Assembly: GCF_040361435.1 (NCBI RefSeq)
Contig: NZ_APNL01000007.1
Coordinates: 124,001 to 188,000, forward strand
Direction: 5' to 3'
Length of the DNA stretch: 64,000 nucleotides
Source of the DNA: Salinisphaera sp002433465
GTDB lineage: Bacteria > Pseudomonadota > Gammaproteobacteria > Nevskiales > Salinisphaeraceae
In this document: one piece after another, positions 28,309 through 37,653 of the stretch
Numbering within the stretch: the first letter of the stretch is position 1
Layout: every line of letters begins with the position of its first letter
Made by a program: the position numbers and the translations under genes
Notes under the pieces: model-generated
What the model was told of the DNA's origin: nothing
Database searches by the model: none
What the model saw: the letters and a program-made list of their open reading frames with translations, nothing else

Positions 28309-30330
28309 CTATCCGCGTTCGAGCAGCAGATTGCCCTTGCGGTCGACCGAAGCGGACCAGCCCGGCGCCACCCAGGTCGTCGTCACGGTTTCGCGCAGAA
28401 TCGCCGGGCCGTCGAAGCACTGACCCGCGCGTAGCGCCTGTCGCGCGTAGACCGGCACCTCGCCATCGCAGCCGTGGACGGCGACCGTTTCGGCCGGCGT
28501 CGGTGCGCCCGTGCCGGTTTCGATATCCGGCAGCGCCACGTCGGGCACCGGCCCGGCCCGATGCAGGCGCAGATTGACCAGCTCGACGCTCAGATCGAAA
28601 CGATGCCCGTAGCGCGCTTCGTGGGCCTGGTGGAACCCGTCTACCAGCTCGGCCGGCTCACGCCAGGCGAGATTGAGCGACGCGCTCTGGCCGGCGTAGC
28701 GCAGATCGGCGCTCAGGCGTTCTTCGATATCGACCGCGTCGATGCCTTCGTCTACCAGCTCGTCGCGGGTGGCCTCGCGCAGCGGCGCCAGCCAGGCATC
28801 TATTTCGTCCGCGTCCATCTCGGCCAACGGCTGCAGAATACTCAACGAGCGCTCGCGTGAGCGCCGGGCAACGAGCATACCCAGCGCCGACAGGACCCCG
28901 GCAAACACGGGAATGAGCACCCGCTTCATGCCCATGCCCTGAGCCAGTGCGCAGGCATGCAGCGGCCCGGCGCCACCGAAACACAGCAGACTGTCGTCAG
29001 CCACGGATTCGCCGCGGGCCACCGAAATCACCCGCAGCGCGCCGGTCATGGCTTCATCGGCGATGCGCAGAATGCCCGCGGCGGCTTCTTCCACCGACAT
29101 ATTCAACGGTTCGGCGATACGCGCGACCGCACGGCGCGCGGCCTGCACGTCCAGCCCCATATGGCCGCCCAGCTGGGTCGAGGCCGGCAGGCGCCCGAGC
29201 ACCACATGGGCATCGGTCACGGTCGGCTGCTCGCCGCCCTTGCCATAGCAGGCCGGCCCCGGTTGCGCACCGGCCGAGGCCGGGCCGACCTGCAACAGGC
29301 CGCCCGCATCCAGCCACGCGATCGAGCCCCCGCCGGCGCCGATGGTATGCATATCCACCATGGGCACGGCCACGGGATAGCCGGCGATCCGGGTCTTGCT
29401 GGTCAATGCCAGTTCGTCGGCCACCAGAGCCACATCGCTGCTGGTGCCGCCCATATCGAGCGTGAGTACGCGCTCGAGTCCGGCCGAACGCGCCACGAAA
29501 CGGGCGCCGAGCAGGCCGCCGGCGGGGCCGGACAACAGCAGGTTCACGGCGTTGTCGGCGGCCTGATCGACGCCGACCGTGCCGGCCGCGCCGTGCATGA
29601 TCGCCACCCGTTCCAGCGCGTTTTCCAGGCGCCGCAGATAGCCGCCCACGGCCGGCCCGAGCGCGGCGTTCAGCCACGTTGCAATACCGCGTTCATACTC
29701 GCCGTATTCCGGCAGCACGCGGCTGCCGCGCGCGATGGCCAGCTCCGGCAGTGCCTTGCGCAGCGCGGATTCGATGGCGGCTTCGTCGTCGCCGTTCAAG
29801 AAGGCGAACAGCAGGTTGATGGCCACTGCCTCGACGCCCGCCTCGCGCAGCTGTGCCACAAGCGCGTCACACATCGCCTCGTCGAGCGCCACGAGCGACT
29901 GCCCCAGCGCATCGCTGCGCGCGTCGACCTCGAAACACAGTTCGGACGCCACCGGCACCGGGTTGGGCGCGGGTTCCAACGCATACAGCTCGCGCCGGGC
30001 CTGGCGGCCGATGGTCAGCACATCGGCAAAGCCCGTGTTCGCGATATAGGCCGTACGCGCCAGATTGTTTTCCAGCAGGGCGTTGGTGGCCACCGTAGAA
30101 CCATGCACGATGCGCCAGTCGGCGGCCGCCTCACCGGCAAAATGGCGTACGCCGTCGATCACGGCCTGCTCCGGTGCCTGCGGCGTGGACGGGATCTTGT
30201 ACACCGCCAGCGCGCCGTTCTCGCGGGCGATCACGTCGGTGAAGGTACCGCCGGTATCCACGCCCAGCTCGCCGGCGCTGCGCGAAATCGATTGCGGCTT
30301 TGTCGAACGATCGTCGTGGTTTAGGGTCAT
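28309..30330 (-). CDS. hyuA: Hydantoinase/oxoprolinase subunit A (orphan)
   Basis: The 673-residue product is of the HyuA / N-methylhydantoinase A type. An actin-like ATPase N-terminus (GELGVDTGGTFTDVI) leads to the central phosphate-binding VLTLDMGGTSSDVALV, then GGGSIAW and ACYGKGG segments. These enzymes hydrolyse cyclic amides such as hydantoins or 5-oxoproline with ATP, normally with a HyuB subunit. No hyuB is adjacent, so the partner lies elsewhere or the reaction is atypical. The start at 30330 (MTLNHDD) has AGGA 5 nt upstream; the longer ORF to 30411 is less likely. It diverges from the ABC operon across 79 bp. Confidence 0.85.
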   Translation of the reverse strand: MTLNHDDRSTKPQSISRSAGELGVDTGGTFTDVIARENGALAVYKIPSTPQAPEQAVIDGVRHFAGEAAADWRIVHGSTVATNALLENNLARTAYIANTGFADVLTIGRQARRELYALEPAPNPVPVASELCFEVDARSDALGQSLVALDEAMCDALVAQLREAGVEAVAINLLFAFLNGDDEAAIESALRKALPELAIARGSRVLPEYGEYERGIATWLNAALGPAVGGYLRRLENALERVAIMHGAAGTVGVDQAADNAVNLLLSGPAGGLLGARFVARSAGLERVLTLDMGGTSSDVALVADELALTSKTRIAGYPVAVPMVDMHTIGAGGGSIAWLDAGGLLQVGPASAGAQPGPACYGKGGEQPTVTDAHVVLGRLPASTQLGGHMGLDVQAARRAVARIAEPLNMSVEEAAAGILRIADEAMTGALRVISVARGESVADDSLLCFGGAGPLHACALAQGMGMKRVLIPVFAGVLSALGMLVARRSRERSLSILQPLAEMDADEIDAWLAPLREATRDELVDEGIDAVDIEERLSADLRYAGQSASLNLAWREPAELVDGFHQAHEARYGHRFDLSVELVNLRLHRAGPVPDVALPDIETGTGAPTPAETVAVHGCDGEVPVYARQALRAGQCFDGPAILRETVTTTWVAPGWSASVDRKGNLLLERG

Positions 30331-30409
30331 GATCCTGTCAGCGGATGATTCGGCATCGTCGTCCCCGTGTTGTACGGGCTGGACGCTGTCGGTGTGCCGG
30401 GAAACCATC

Positions 30410-31345
30410 ATGAAAAGCGATTTGAAGCTCGTAGCGCAAGGGCTGGTCCGCGATTATGCCGGCCGACGCGCGGTCGACGGCGTGGATCTGTCGCTCGCCC
30501 GCGGCGAGGTGCTGGGCCTGCTCGGGCCCAACGGCGCCGGCAAGTCCACCACCCTGCGCATGCTCGCCGGCACCCTCGCGCCCGGCGCCGGGCGCATCGA
30601 GATCGCCGGCTTCGACATGGCGCGCTCGCCCCTGCAGGCCAAGCGCCATCTGGGCTATCTGCCCGAGCATCCGCCGGTGTACGCAGAACTGACCGTCGAT
30701 GAATACCTCACCTTCTGTGCCCGGCTGCACCGTATCGGCCGCGGCCAGCGCCCTGCGGCCATCGACCAGGCCAAGGCCGACTGCGGGCTCGAGGACGTGG
30801 GCCGGCGCCTGATCGGCAACCTGTCCAAGGGCTATCAGCAGCGCGTGGGCATTGCCCAGGCGATCGTGCATCGTCCGGACGTGCTCATCTTCGACGAACC
30901 CACCGCCGGGCTCGACCCGAACCAGCTGCGCGGTATCCGCGAGCTGGTGGCACGGCTGGCAGCGCGCCATAGCGTGATCGTATCCAGTCATATCCTGTCG
31001 GAAATCGAGGCGGTCGCCGCACGCGTGGTGATATTGCACCACGGCCGGATCGTGCTCGACGAGCGCACCGGGGGTATCGAGCATGCCCCGGCGATGGTCG
31101 ATATCATGCTGCGCGCCAGCCCCGATCAGGACACGCTGGCCGCGCTGGCCGGCGTCCAGTCAGTGCAGCGCATCGGCGACGGCCGCTGGCGCATTGTCCC
31201 CGAAGCCGGGCGCGATATTCGCGGCGCGCTGGCCGAAACCGCCGTGCAACAGGGCTGGCAGCTGCTGGAAATGCAAAGCCACACGCCCGATCTGGAGAGC
31301 CGTTTTCGGGCCCTCACAAGCGACAGCCCGGACCACGCAGCATGA
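30410..31345 (+). CDS. ABC transporter ATPase, GldA/NatA type
   Basis: This 311-residue ATPase has Walker A GPNGAGKST (39-47), signature NLSKGYQQRVGIAQA, Walker B VLIFDEPTAGLDP and the switch region SSHIL. The C-terminal extension is typical of ABC-2 exporters. It overlaps the permease start by 4 bp. With the permease, the GldG-like protein and the DUF4340 protein it forms the four-gene set related to gliding-motility GldA-GldF-GldG. That set is widespread in non-gliding Proteobacteria, where the exported substrate is unknown. Confidence 0.88.
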   Translation: MKSDLKLVAQGLVRDYAGRRAVDGVDLSLARGEVLGLLGPNGAGKSTTLRMLAGTLAPGAGRIEIAGFDMARSPLQAKRHLGYLPEHPPVYAELTVDEYLTFCARLHRIGRGQRPAAIDQAKADCGLEDVGRRLIGNLSKGYQQRVGIAQAIVHRPDVLIFDEPTAGLDPNQLRGIRELVARLAARHSVIVSSHILSEIEAVAARVVILHHGRIVLDERTGGIEHAPAMVDIMLRASPDQDTLAALAGVQSVQRIGDGRWRIVPEAGRDIRGALAETAVQQGWQLLEMQSHTPDLESRFRALTSDSPDHAA

Positions 31346-32112
31346 ATGCCACCCGTGCCATCACCGCCCACGAACTCAACCGGCTGTTCGTCTCACCGCT
31401 GTCGTGGACACTGCTGGCCGTCACCCAGCTGCTGCTGGGCATTCTCTTCGCCCTGTCGCTAACCGACATCAGCCTCAACCCGCAAACCGTGGGCGAGTAC
31501 GACGGGATTTCCGCCATCGTCGGCGGCGGCGTGTTCCGTTTTGCCACGGTGGTGCTGTTGCTCGTGGTGCCGCTTTTGACCATGCGCGCCTTTGCCGAGG
31601 AGCGTAAGAGCGGCAATCTCGACCTCATGCTGGCCGCGCCCGCGCCGCTCTGGGCCATCGTGCTCGGCAAGTTCACCGCGGTGATGGGCTATCTGAGCCT
31701 GATGTTCGTGCTGATTGCCGCCATGCCGCTGTCACTGGCCCTGTTCACGCCGCTGGATCTCGGCCTGTTGTACGCGGGTCTGATCGGCCTTTGGCTGGTC
31801 ATGGCCGCTTTTTCGGCCATCGGCCTGTTCGTGTCGTCGCTCACCCGCGAGCCCACGCTGGCCGCGGTGGCTACGCTCGGCGTGCTCATGCTGCTGTGGC
31901 TGTTCTATGCCGTATCGACGTTCGACTGGCAGCCGGTGGTGCTCGGCACCACCCTGCCGTTCGGCGATATCGCCCATGCGCTGTCGCTGATCGGCCACCA
32001 CGATGCGCTGCTGCGCGGGGTGTTCTCGAGCGCGGACGTGCTCTATTTCCTGATCTTCACCCTGTGTTTTCTCGCCCTGACCGTGGTGCGACTCGATATG
32101 GATCGTCACTGA
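31342..32112 (+). CDS. ABC-2 type permease, GldF-like
   Basis: This 256-residue inner-membrane protein has six predicted helices. The loop MRAFAEERKSGNLDLMLAAP is the ABC-2 permease signature that contacts the ATPase, and LDM/GH-rich C-terminal segments match GldF-type proteins. It overlaps the ATPase gene by 4 bp and the next gene by one base (TGATG), so the operon is tightly coupled. Confidence 0.85.
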   Translation: MNATRAITAHELNRLFVSPLSWTLLAVTQLLLGILFALSLTDISLNPQTVGEYDGISAIVGGGVFRFATVVLLLVVPLLTMRAFAEERKSGNLDLMLAAPAPLWAIVLGKFTAVMGYLSLMFVLIAAMPLSLALFTPLDLGLLYAGLIGLWLVMAAFSAIGLFVSSLTREPTLAAVATLGVLMLLWLFYAVSTFDWQPVVLGTTLPFGDIAHALSLIGHHDALLRGVFSSADVLYFLIFTLCFLALTVVRLDMDRH

Positions 32113-33455
32113 TGCGTGCCAGTCACGGCCTGTCGCTTGCGCTGATCGTTGTCGCCGCGCTCATGGCCGGCGCGGTCAGCCAGCGCTTTTCGATCAGCGC
32201 GGACTGGACCGCCGGCAATCGCAATTCGTTGTCGCCTGCCAGCCGGCAGGTGCTGGATGCCCTCGACGCCGGCCCCGTTTCCTTCACCGCCTATATCTAT
32301 CCCGGCCCGCGCCGTGCCGAGGTCGCCGAGCGGCTGGAGCGCTATACCCGCGCCAGTTCGCAGGTGCATCTGGACTTCGTCGATCCGGCCCGCGACCCGC
32401 AGCAGGTGCGTGCGCTGGGCATCGGCGATCAGGGCGCGGTTCAGATCCGCTATCAGGGGCGTAGTCAGACGGTGACCGACTTCAGCGAAAAAAGCGTAAC
32501 CAACGCCCTGCAGAAGCTCTCGGTGGCCAAGAACCAGTGGATGGTGTTTCTGTCCGGACACGGCGAACGCTCGCCTGCCGAGGAATCCAACGGCGGCTAC
32601 AGCGAACTCGCGGCCGCGCTCGATGCCCAGGGCATGGCTACCCGCAGCCTGAATATCGCCGAGGCAGCGGCCATTCCCGACAACGCGGCCCTGGTGGTCG
32701 TGGCCAGCCCCCAGCGCAGCCTGCTGCCCGGCGAAGTGCGCATGCTGCGCGACTATGTCGAGCGCGGCGGGGCCCTGCTCTGGGCCGACGACCCCGGCCC
32801 GCGCTATGGTCTGGAACCGCTGGCCCGGGATCTGGGCCTGAGCTGGCTGCCCGGTACGGTCATCTATCCGGATTTTCGCGAGCTGGGCACCGGCCACCCG
32901 GCCATCGCGCTGGTCGCCAACTATCCGAATACGCCGATCACCGAAAACCTGACCCAGATCGGCCTGTTCCCCTATGCCGGCGCGCTGGCACGGCTCGATA
33001 ATGCCGCCGCCAAAGGCTGGAAAGCCGAAACCTTTCTGCGTTCGAGCACGCGCAGCTGGCTGGAAACCGGCCCGATCGACGGCCAGCAAAGCCTGACCTT
33101 CCAACCCGACCAGGGCGATATCCGCGGGCCGCTGGACATGGGCATCGCCCTGACCCGTGCCGTACAGACCGACGCCGGCCGGTTCGCCCAGCGCGTAGCC
33201 GTCATCGCCGACAGCGATTTCATGACCAACGGCCATCTCGAACGGCTCGGCAACCGCCCGCTCGCCCTGGCCCTGTTCCAGTGGCTGGCCTTTCGCGATG
33301 CCCAGATCGCGGTCGATGTCGCCAAGGCGCCGGATACCCGCCTACAGCTCAGCCCGGCCCAGATCCGCGGCTTCTGGTGGGTGTATGTGCTGATCCTGCC
33401 GCTGGGCCTGATCGGCTTCGGCCTGTTGCGCTGGCAGCGCCGACGCCGCCGGTGA
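32112..33455 (+). CDS. GldG-like ABC auxiliary protein (DUF4350/GldG domain)
   Basis: The 447-residue product has an N-terminal membrane anchor (about residues 8-24) and a C-terminal one (about 420-440, before the basic tail RWQRRRRR), with a large extracytoplasmic domain between. NSLSPASRQVLDAL, FLSGHGERSP and DNAALVVVASPQRSLLPGEVRML are typical of GldG / IFT52-like domains. It probably forms a complex with the GldA/GldF-type ABC pair. Its ATG overlaps the permease stop. Confidence 0.83.
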   Translation: MRASHGLSLALIVVAALMAGAVSQRFSISADWTAGNRNSLSPASRQVLDALDAGPVSFTAYIYPGPRRAEVAERLERYTRASSQVHLDFVDPARDPQQVRALGIGDQGAVQIRYQGRSQTVTDFSEKSVTNALQKLSVAKNQWMVFLSGHGERSPAEESNGGYSELAAALDAQGMATRSLNIAEAAAIPDNAALVVVASPQRSLLPGEVRMLRDYVERGGALLWADDPGPRYGLEPLARDLGLSWLPGTVIYPDFRELGTGHPAIALVANYPNTPITENLTQIGLFPYAGALARLDNAAAKGWKAETFLRSSTRSWLETGPIDGQQSLTFQPDQGDIRGPLDMGIALTRAVQTDAGRFAQRVAVIADSDFMTNGHLERLGNRPLALALFQWLAFRDAQIAVDVAKAPDTRLQLSPAQIRGFWWVYVLILPLGLIGFGLLRWQRRRRR

Positions 33456-33462
33456 GCCGTCC

Positions 33463-34410
33463 ATGAACCGCAAACGCCTGATCTTCAATGCGGTACTGGT
33501 GCTGGGCATCGTGGTGCTCGCCATTCTGCTGTGGCAGTTCCGTACCCCGGCACCCACGCCGCCAGAAACCGTCTCCGCCATCGACCCCGACGCGCTCACC
33601 CATGTGGAAGTGCATCTGCCGGATGCGGTGGTCGAACTCGATCGTGCCAATCCGGATGCCGACTGGCGGCTGCAGGAGCCGATTTCCGCACCGGCCGATA
33701 CAGCCCCGCTGCAGGCCCTGCTGGCCCTGGCCGAGGCCACGCCCAGCCAGCGCTACGAACGCGGCGCGATCGACGACGGCACTACCGGCCTCGACGACCC
33801 GGCGCTGGTGGTTCGCTTCAACGGCCAGGCCCCCATTCTGGTGGGCAACGCGGGCCCGGCGCCGACCAGCCGCTATGTCGCCACGCCCCATGCCCTGCTG
33901 CTGGTCAAGGCCGAACGCCTGGCGCGATTGCCCGCCACCTGGCGCAACTGGGTCTCGCCTACGCTCATAGCCGACGATGCCGACCTGACCCAGCTCACGC
34001 TGCCGCGGCTGACGCTCGCGCGCAGCGAAACCGGCGGCTGGCAGGTAGAGCCGAAGAGCGCCGATCGCGGCGCCGACTATGCCCAGGCCACGATCGATGC
34101 CTGGCGCCATAGCCGTGCCCTGTCGCTGGAACCGGTGGATGCCTCTCGCGCCCGCATTGCGCGGGTGACGTTGCGCTACGCCGACGAGCGCATCCGGCGG
34201 CTGGACGTGATCGAACGCGAGCCCGAGCTGATCCTGCGCGACGACGACCGCGGCATCGACTACCACTTCGCCCCGCATCTGGCTGCGCCGCTGCTGGACA
34301 TGCAGCATCCGGACACGCTCGGCGCCGGGCGCGCACGCAGCCTGCAGCCCTCGGCCATTCCGTTGACCCCGAGCGGAGACACGACGAACACCGCGCCTGC
34401 CGCCGACTAA
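33463..34410 (+). CDS. DUF4340 domain-containing membrane-anchored protein
   Basis: The 315-residue product has one N-terminal membrane helix (about residues 7-25, ILLW) and a periplasmic region with two DUF4340-like repeats of beta strands (DADWRLQEPISAPAD, ETGGWQVEP). This family accompanies GldG-type genes in the same four-gene arrangement. The start lies 7 bp after the GldG-like stop, and it is the last gene of the operon. The role is unknown. Confidence 0.78.
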   Translation: MNRKRLIFNAVLVLGIVVLAILLWQFRTPAPTPPETVSAIDPDALTHVEVHLPDAVVELDRANPDADWRLQEPISAPADTAPLQALLALAEATPSQRYERGAIDDGTTGLDDPALVVRFNGQAPILVGNAGPAPTSRYVATPHALLLVKAERLARLPATWRNWVSPTLIADDADLTQLTLPRLTLARSETGGWQVEPKSADRGADYAQATIDAWRHSRALSLEPVDASRARIARVTLRYADERIRRLDVIEREPELILRDDDRGIDYHFAPHLAAPLLDMQHPDTLGAGRARSLQPSAIPLTPSGDTTNTAPAAD

Positions 34411-34509
34411 AGGACGCTACGACGCTTTCTTGACCCGAACGGTCTTTCCAGAGCCGCGGCTGTGCCGCGTACGCGCCGGCGCGCGAACTGCTGACTCAAC
34501 GCGATCGAA

Positions 34510-37500
34510 TCAGGCCGATTTCGCCGTCCGCCGTTCACTCAACTGCAGCACACCGGTCAGCATCGCGGGCAGAAAAGTGACCGTGGTGGCCATCGTGAAC
34601 AACAGCCCGAACATCACGATCGCGCCCAGGCCGCGATAGAGCTCGGTACCCGCGCCCGGCAGAAACACCAGCGGCGCCAGGCCGAAGGTGGTGGTGATGG
34701 TGGTCATCAGAATCGGGCGCAATCGTACGGCCACGGCGTCCTGGACCGCCTCGATCGCGGCCATGCCGGCGGCCACGTTGGCCCGCGCCCGCTCGACGAT
34801 GAGAATCGGGTTGTTGACCACCGTGCCCACCAGAATGAGAAAGCCCAGCATGGTGATCAGGTCGAAAGGCTGCGACAGCGCCGTGAGCCCGACCAGCGGC
34901 AGCAGCGCGCCGACGCCGTTGAGCATGGCCAGCCCCACCACGCCGCCGGCAATACCCAGCGGCACGGTGGTGAGAATGAGCAGCGGATAGCCCCAGTGGG
35001 AAAAGATGGCGACCAGCAGCAGGTAGCACACGCCGATGGCGACGCCATAGTTGCCCATGAGCGCATTGCGGGTGACTTCCAGTTCGTCGCTGGCCCCGGA
35101 AATATCCAGCGCCAGCGAGGCATCGATCGCGCCCTGTTCGCGCAGATGGTCGATCACCTCCCGGTTGACCCGATCCACGCCGGCTTCCAGCGGTACGCTG
35201 GACGGCGGGATGACGCGAATGGTGACCGTACGCCGGCTGTCCAGGCGTCGGATCACGTCGGTATCCACCGTCGGCACCACATCGGCCAGCGCGATCACCG
35301 GCAGCACGCCTTCGGATGTAGCGATGGGCAGCCGCGATATGGCATCCACGCTGTCCGGCTTGCCGGCGGCGTCGTAGAGATAGATATCGACCTTGTCGTC
35401 CGAGAAGAAATACTCGTCGACATAGGCACCGTCGGTGAGCGCGGCGATGGTATAGCCCATATCGGCCGCGTTCAGGCCCAGCTCGGCAATACGGGCATGG
35501 TCGGGCTCGATACGCAGCAGCGGCTGGCCGAGGGTGAGCGTGGACGGCTCGGCGAGCACCTGCGGGTTGTCGAACACCGTATTGGCACGGGCATAGATCG
35601 CCTCGGCCGCGGCATAGATGGTGGCCAGGTCCGCGCCCGAGATATCGATATTGATCGCCCGCGTACCGCCGTCGTTGGACGAAATGATCGAACCCTTGGT
35701 GGAGAAGGCGCGCATGCCCGGATAGGCCTCGAAGCTGTCGTTGAAGGCCGTCATGAGCGCGCCGATCTCGCGGTCGTTGACCGGCTCGGCGATCACGCGC
35801 AGCTGGTTGGTACTCACGCTCATGTTCAGATAGGCGATCGCCGGCATGGCACCGTCGTCGGCTTTGATATCGCCGTTTTCGTTCGGCACGTAGCGCATGA
35901 AGCGCTCACGCAGCTCGTCGGCAATGTCGCCGAGTTCGGTGAGGTTGTAGCCGGCCGGCGGCAGCATGGAAGAAAACGTCTTGGCCTCCTCGCCGTCGGG
36001 CAGATATTCCGCCGGCGGCGTAAGCACGAACACGCCTAAGCCCAGCGCGCCGGCAATCGATGCCATGGTCAGGTAACGCCGCGTACGCATCGCGATAATC
36101 CAGGCGCACAGCGCCAGAATGCCGCGCGATAGCGGCCCGTTCGCGGTCTGCGCCGCGCCCGAGTCGCGGGGCAGGATGCGTGCCGCCGCGGTCGGCACCA
36201 CCATGATCGCGACCAGCATCGACACCAGAATCGCCGCCGAGATGGCGATGGAAATATCCGAGAACAGCTGGCCGGCCTTCTGGGTGATGAACAGCACCGG
36301 CGCGAACACCATCACCGTAGTCAGCGTAGAGGCCAGCACCGCCGGCCAGACCTCGCGCACGCCGTCTATGGCTGCCTGCCAGCGGCGGGCGCCTTCGCTG
36401 CGCTTGCGGGCGATGTTTTCGAGTACGACGATGCTGTTGTCCAGCGTCATGCCGATGGCAAAGGCAATGCCGGCCAGCGAGATCACGTTGATGGTGCGCC
36501 CGAACGCGGCCAGGCCGATGAACGCCGCGATCGCACAGATGGGAATACCCAGAATCGCGATCAGCGTGGCGTAGACCGAGCGCAGGAACACGAACATCAC
36601 GATCGCCGCCAGCACGGCGCCGATCGCCAGATTGCGATACACGCTGGCGATGGACGCACTGACATAGCGCACGTCGTCGGAGGTCAGGCGCATGCGCATG
36701 CCCGCCGGCTCGAGCACGCTGGCATTCAGCTCGGGCAGCAGCGCGAGCATGTCGCGCTTGATATCGATCACGTTGGAGCCGGGCTGACGGCGTACCTGCA
36801 GGTTGACCACCGGCTGATCGTTGTAGAACCCCAGCTCGCGCACCTCGGCATGGTCGAGCTGAATTTCGGCCACGTCGCCGAGCGTGGTCACCGAATCGCC
36901 GCGCCGCGAGAGCACCACGTTGGTCAGACCCGAGACGTCGTCGAAGCGACCGACCGTGCGCACCAGATAACGGCGCTTGCCGGCATCCATGTCGCCGCCG
37001 GAAATATCCTGGTTGCGGGCACGAATCGCATCGCGCACGTCGGTCATGGAGATATTGCGGGCCGCCAGCTTCGACGGATCGATATGGATCTGTACCTGGC
37101 GTTCGGCGCCGCCGCCGACCTGCACGTCGGCCACGCCTTCGACACGCTCCATGCGCCGGCGCACCTCGTCGTCGACGAAATCGCGCATGAACGCCATATC
37201 CAGGCCGGCCGGATTGCCGGCCTCGGCCGCCACGCTCAGATACATGAACGAGTTCTGGGAAAAGGAGGCCGCGACCACCTCCGGCTCGTTCACGTCCTCG
37301 GGGTAGCTGGGCACCTGCATGAGCGCGTTGGTCACGCGGATGAGGGCTTCGTTGACGTCGGTGGAGAAAGGAAACTCCAGCTCGATCTCGGCCTCGCCGG
37401 TCTTGGCCTCGGCGCTCATGCGCTGCAGGCCGATGATATTGGCGAGATATTCCTCCTGCTCGATGAGGATTTCGTTTTCCACGTCCTGCGGCGTGGCGCC

Positions 37501-37650
37501 CGGCCAGCTAGTGGTCACGGTGATCGTGCGTACCGCCAAGTCGGGAATCATCTGTACCGGAATGCGCATCGCCGCGAGCACACCAAACAGACAGATCAGC
37601 AGCACGACGATGGTCATCAGCGTGCCGCGCTTGATCAGCGCTTCGAACAT
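34510..37650 (-). CDS. RND family efflux permease with altered proton-relay residues
   Basis: This 1046-residue inner-membrane transporter has the RND layout: TM1 near residues 13-31, a large periplasmic domain, a TM2-6 block, a second periplasmic domain and TM7-12. TM4 reads GMTLDNSIVV where AcrB has two adjacent Asp (407/408): Asp404 is kept, the second is Asn405. TM10 reads VVNNPILIVE where AcrB has Lys940. The usual Asp-Asp-Lys relay is therefore only partly present, so coupling or subfamily may differ from AcrB. It is translated 3 bp after its adaptor. No TolC-type channel gene is nearby. Substrates are unknown. Confidence 0.88.
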   Translation of the reverse strand: MFEALIKRGTLMTIVVLLICLFGVLAAMRIPVQMIPDLAVRTITVTTSWPGATPQDVENEILIEQEEYLANIIGLQRMSAEAKTGEAEIELEFPFSTDVNEALIRVTNALMQVPSYPEDVNEPEVVAASFSQNSFMYLSVAAEAGNPAGLDMAFMRDFVDDEVRRRMERVEGVADVQVGGGAERQVQIHIDPSKLAARNISMTDVRDAIRARNQDISGGDMDAGKRRYLVRTVGRFDDVSGLTNVVLSRRGDSVTTLGDVAEIQLDHAEVRELGFYNDQPVVNLQVRRQPGSNVIDIKRDMLALLPELNASVLEPAGMRMRLTSDDVRYVSASIASVYRNLAIGAVLAAIVMFVFLRSVYATLIAILGIPICAIAAFIGLAAFGRTINVISLAGIAFAIGMTLDNSIVVLENIARKRSEGARRWQAAIDGVREVWPAVLASTLTTVMVFAPVLFITQKAGQLFSDISIAISAAILVSMLVAIMVVPTAAARILPRDSGAAQTANGPLSRGILALCAWIIAMRTRRYLTMASIAGALGLGVFVLTPPAEYLPDGEEAKTFSSMLPPAGYNLTELGDIADELRERFMRYVPNENGDIKADDGAMPAIAYLNMSVSTNQLRVIAEPVNDREIGALMTAFNDSFEAYPGMRAFSTKGSIISSNDGGTRAINIDISGADLATIYAAAEAIYARANTVFDNPQVLAEPSTLTLGQPLLRIEPDHARIAELGLNAADMGYTIAALTDGAYVDEYFFSDDKVDIYLYDAAGKPDSVDAISRLPIATSEGVLPVIALADVVPTVDTDVIRRLDSRRTVTIRVIPPSSVPLEAGVDRVNREVIDHLREQGAIDASLALDISGASDELEVTRNALMGNYGVAIGVCYLLLVAIFSHWGYPLLILTTVPLGIAGGVVGLAMLNGVGALLPLVGLTALSQPFDLITMLGFLILVGTVVNNPILIVERARANVAAGMAAIEAVQDAVAVRLRPILMTTITTTFGLAPLVFLPGAGTELYRGLGAIVMFGLLFTMATTVTFLPAMLTGVLQLSERRTAKSA

Positions 37651-37653
37651 CGA

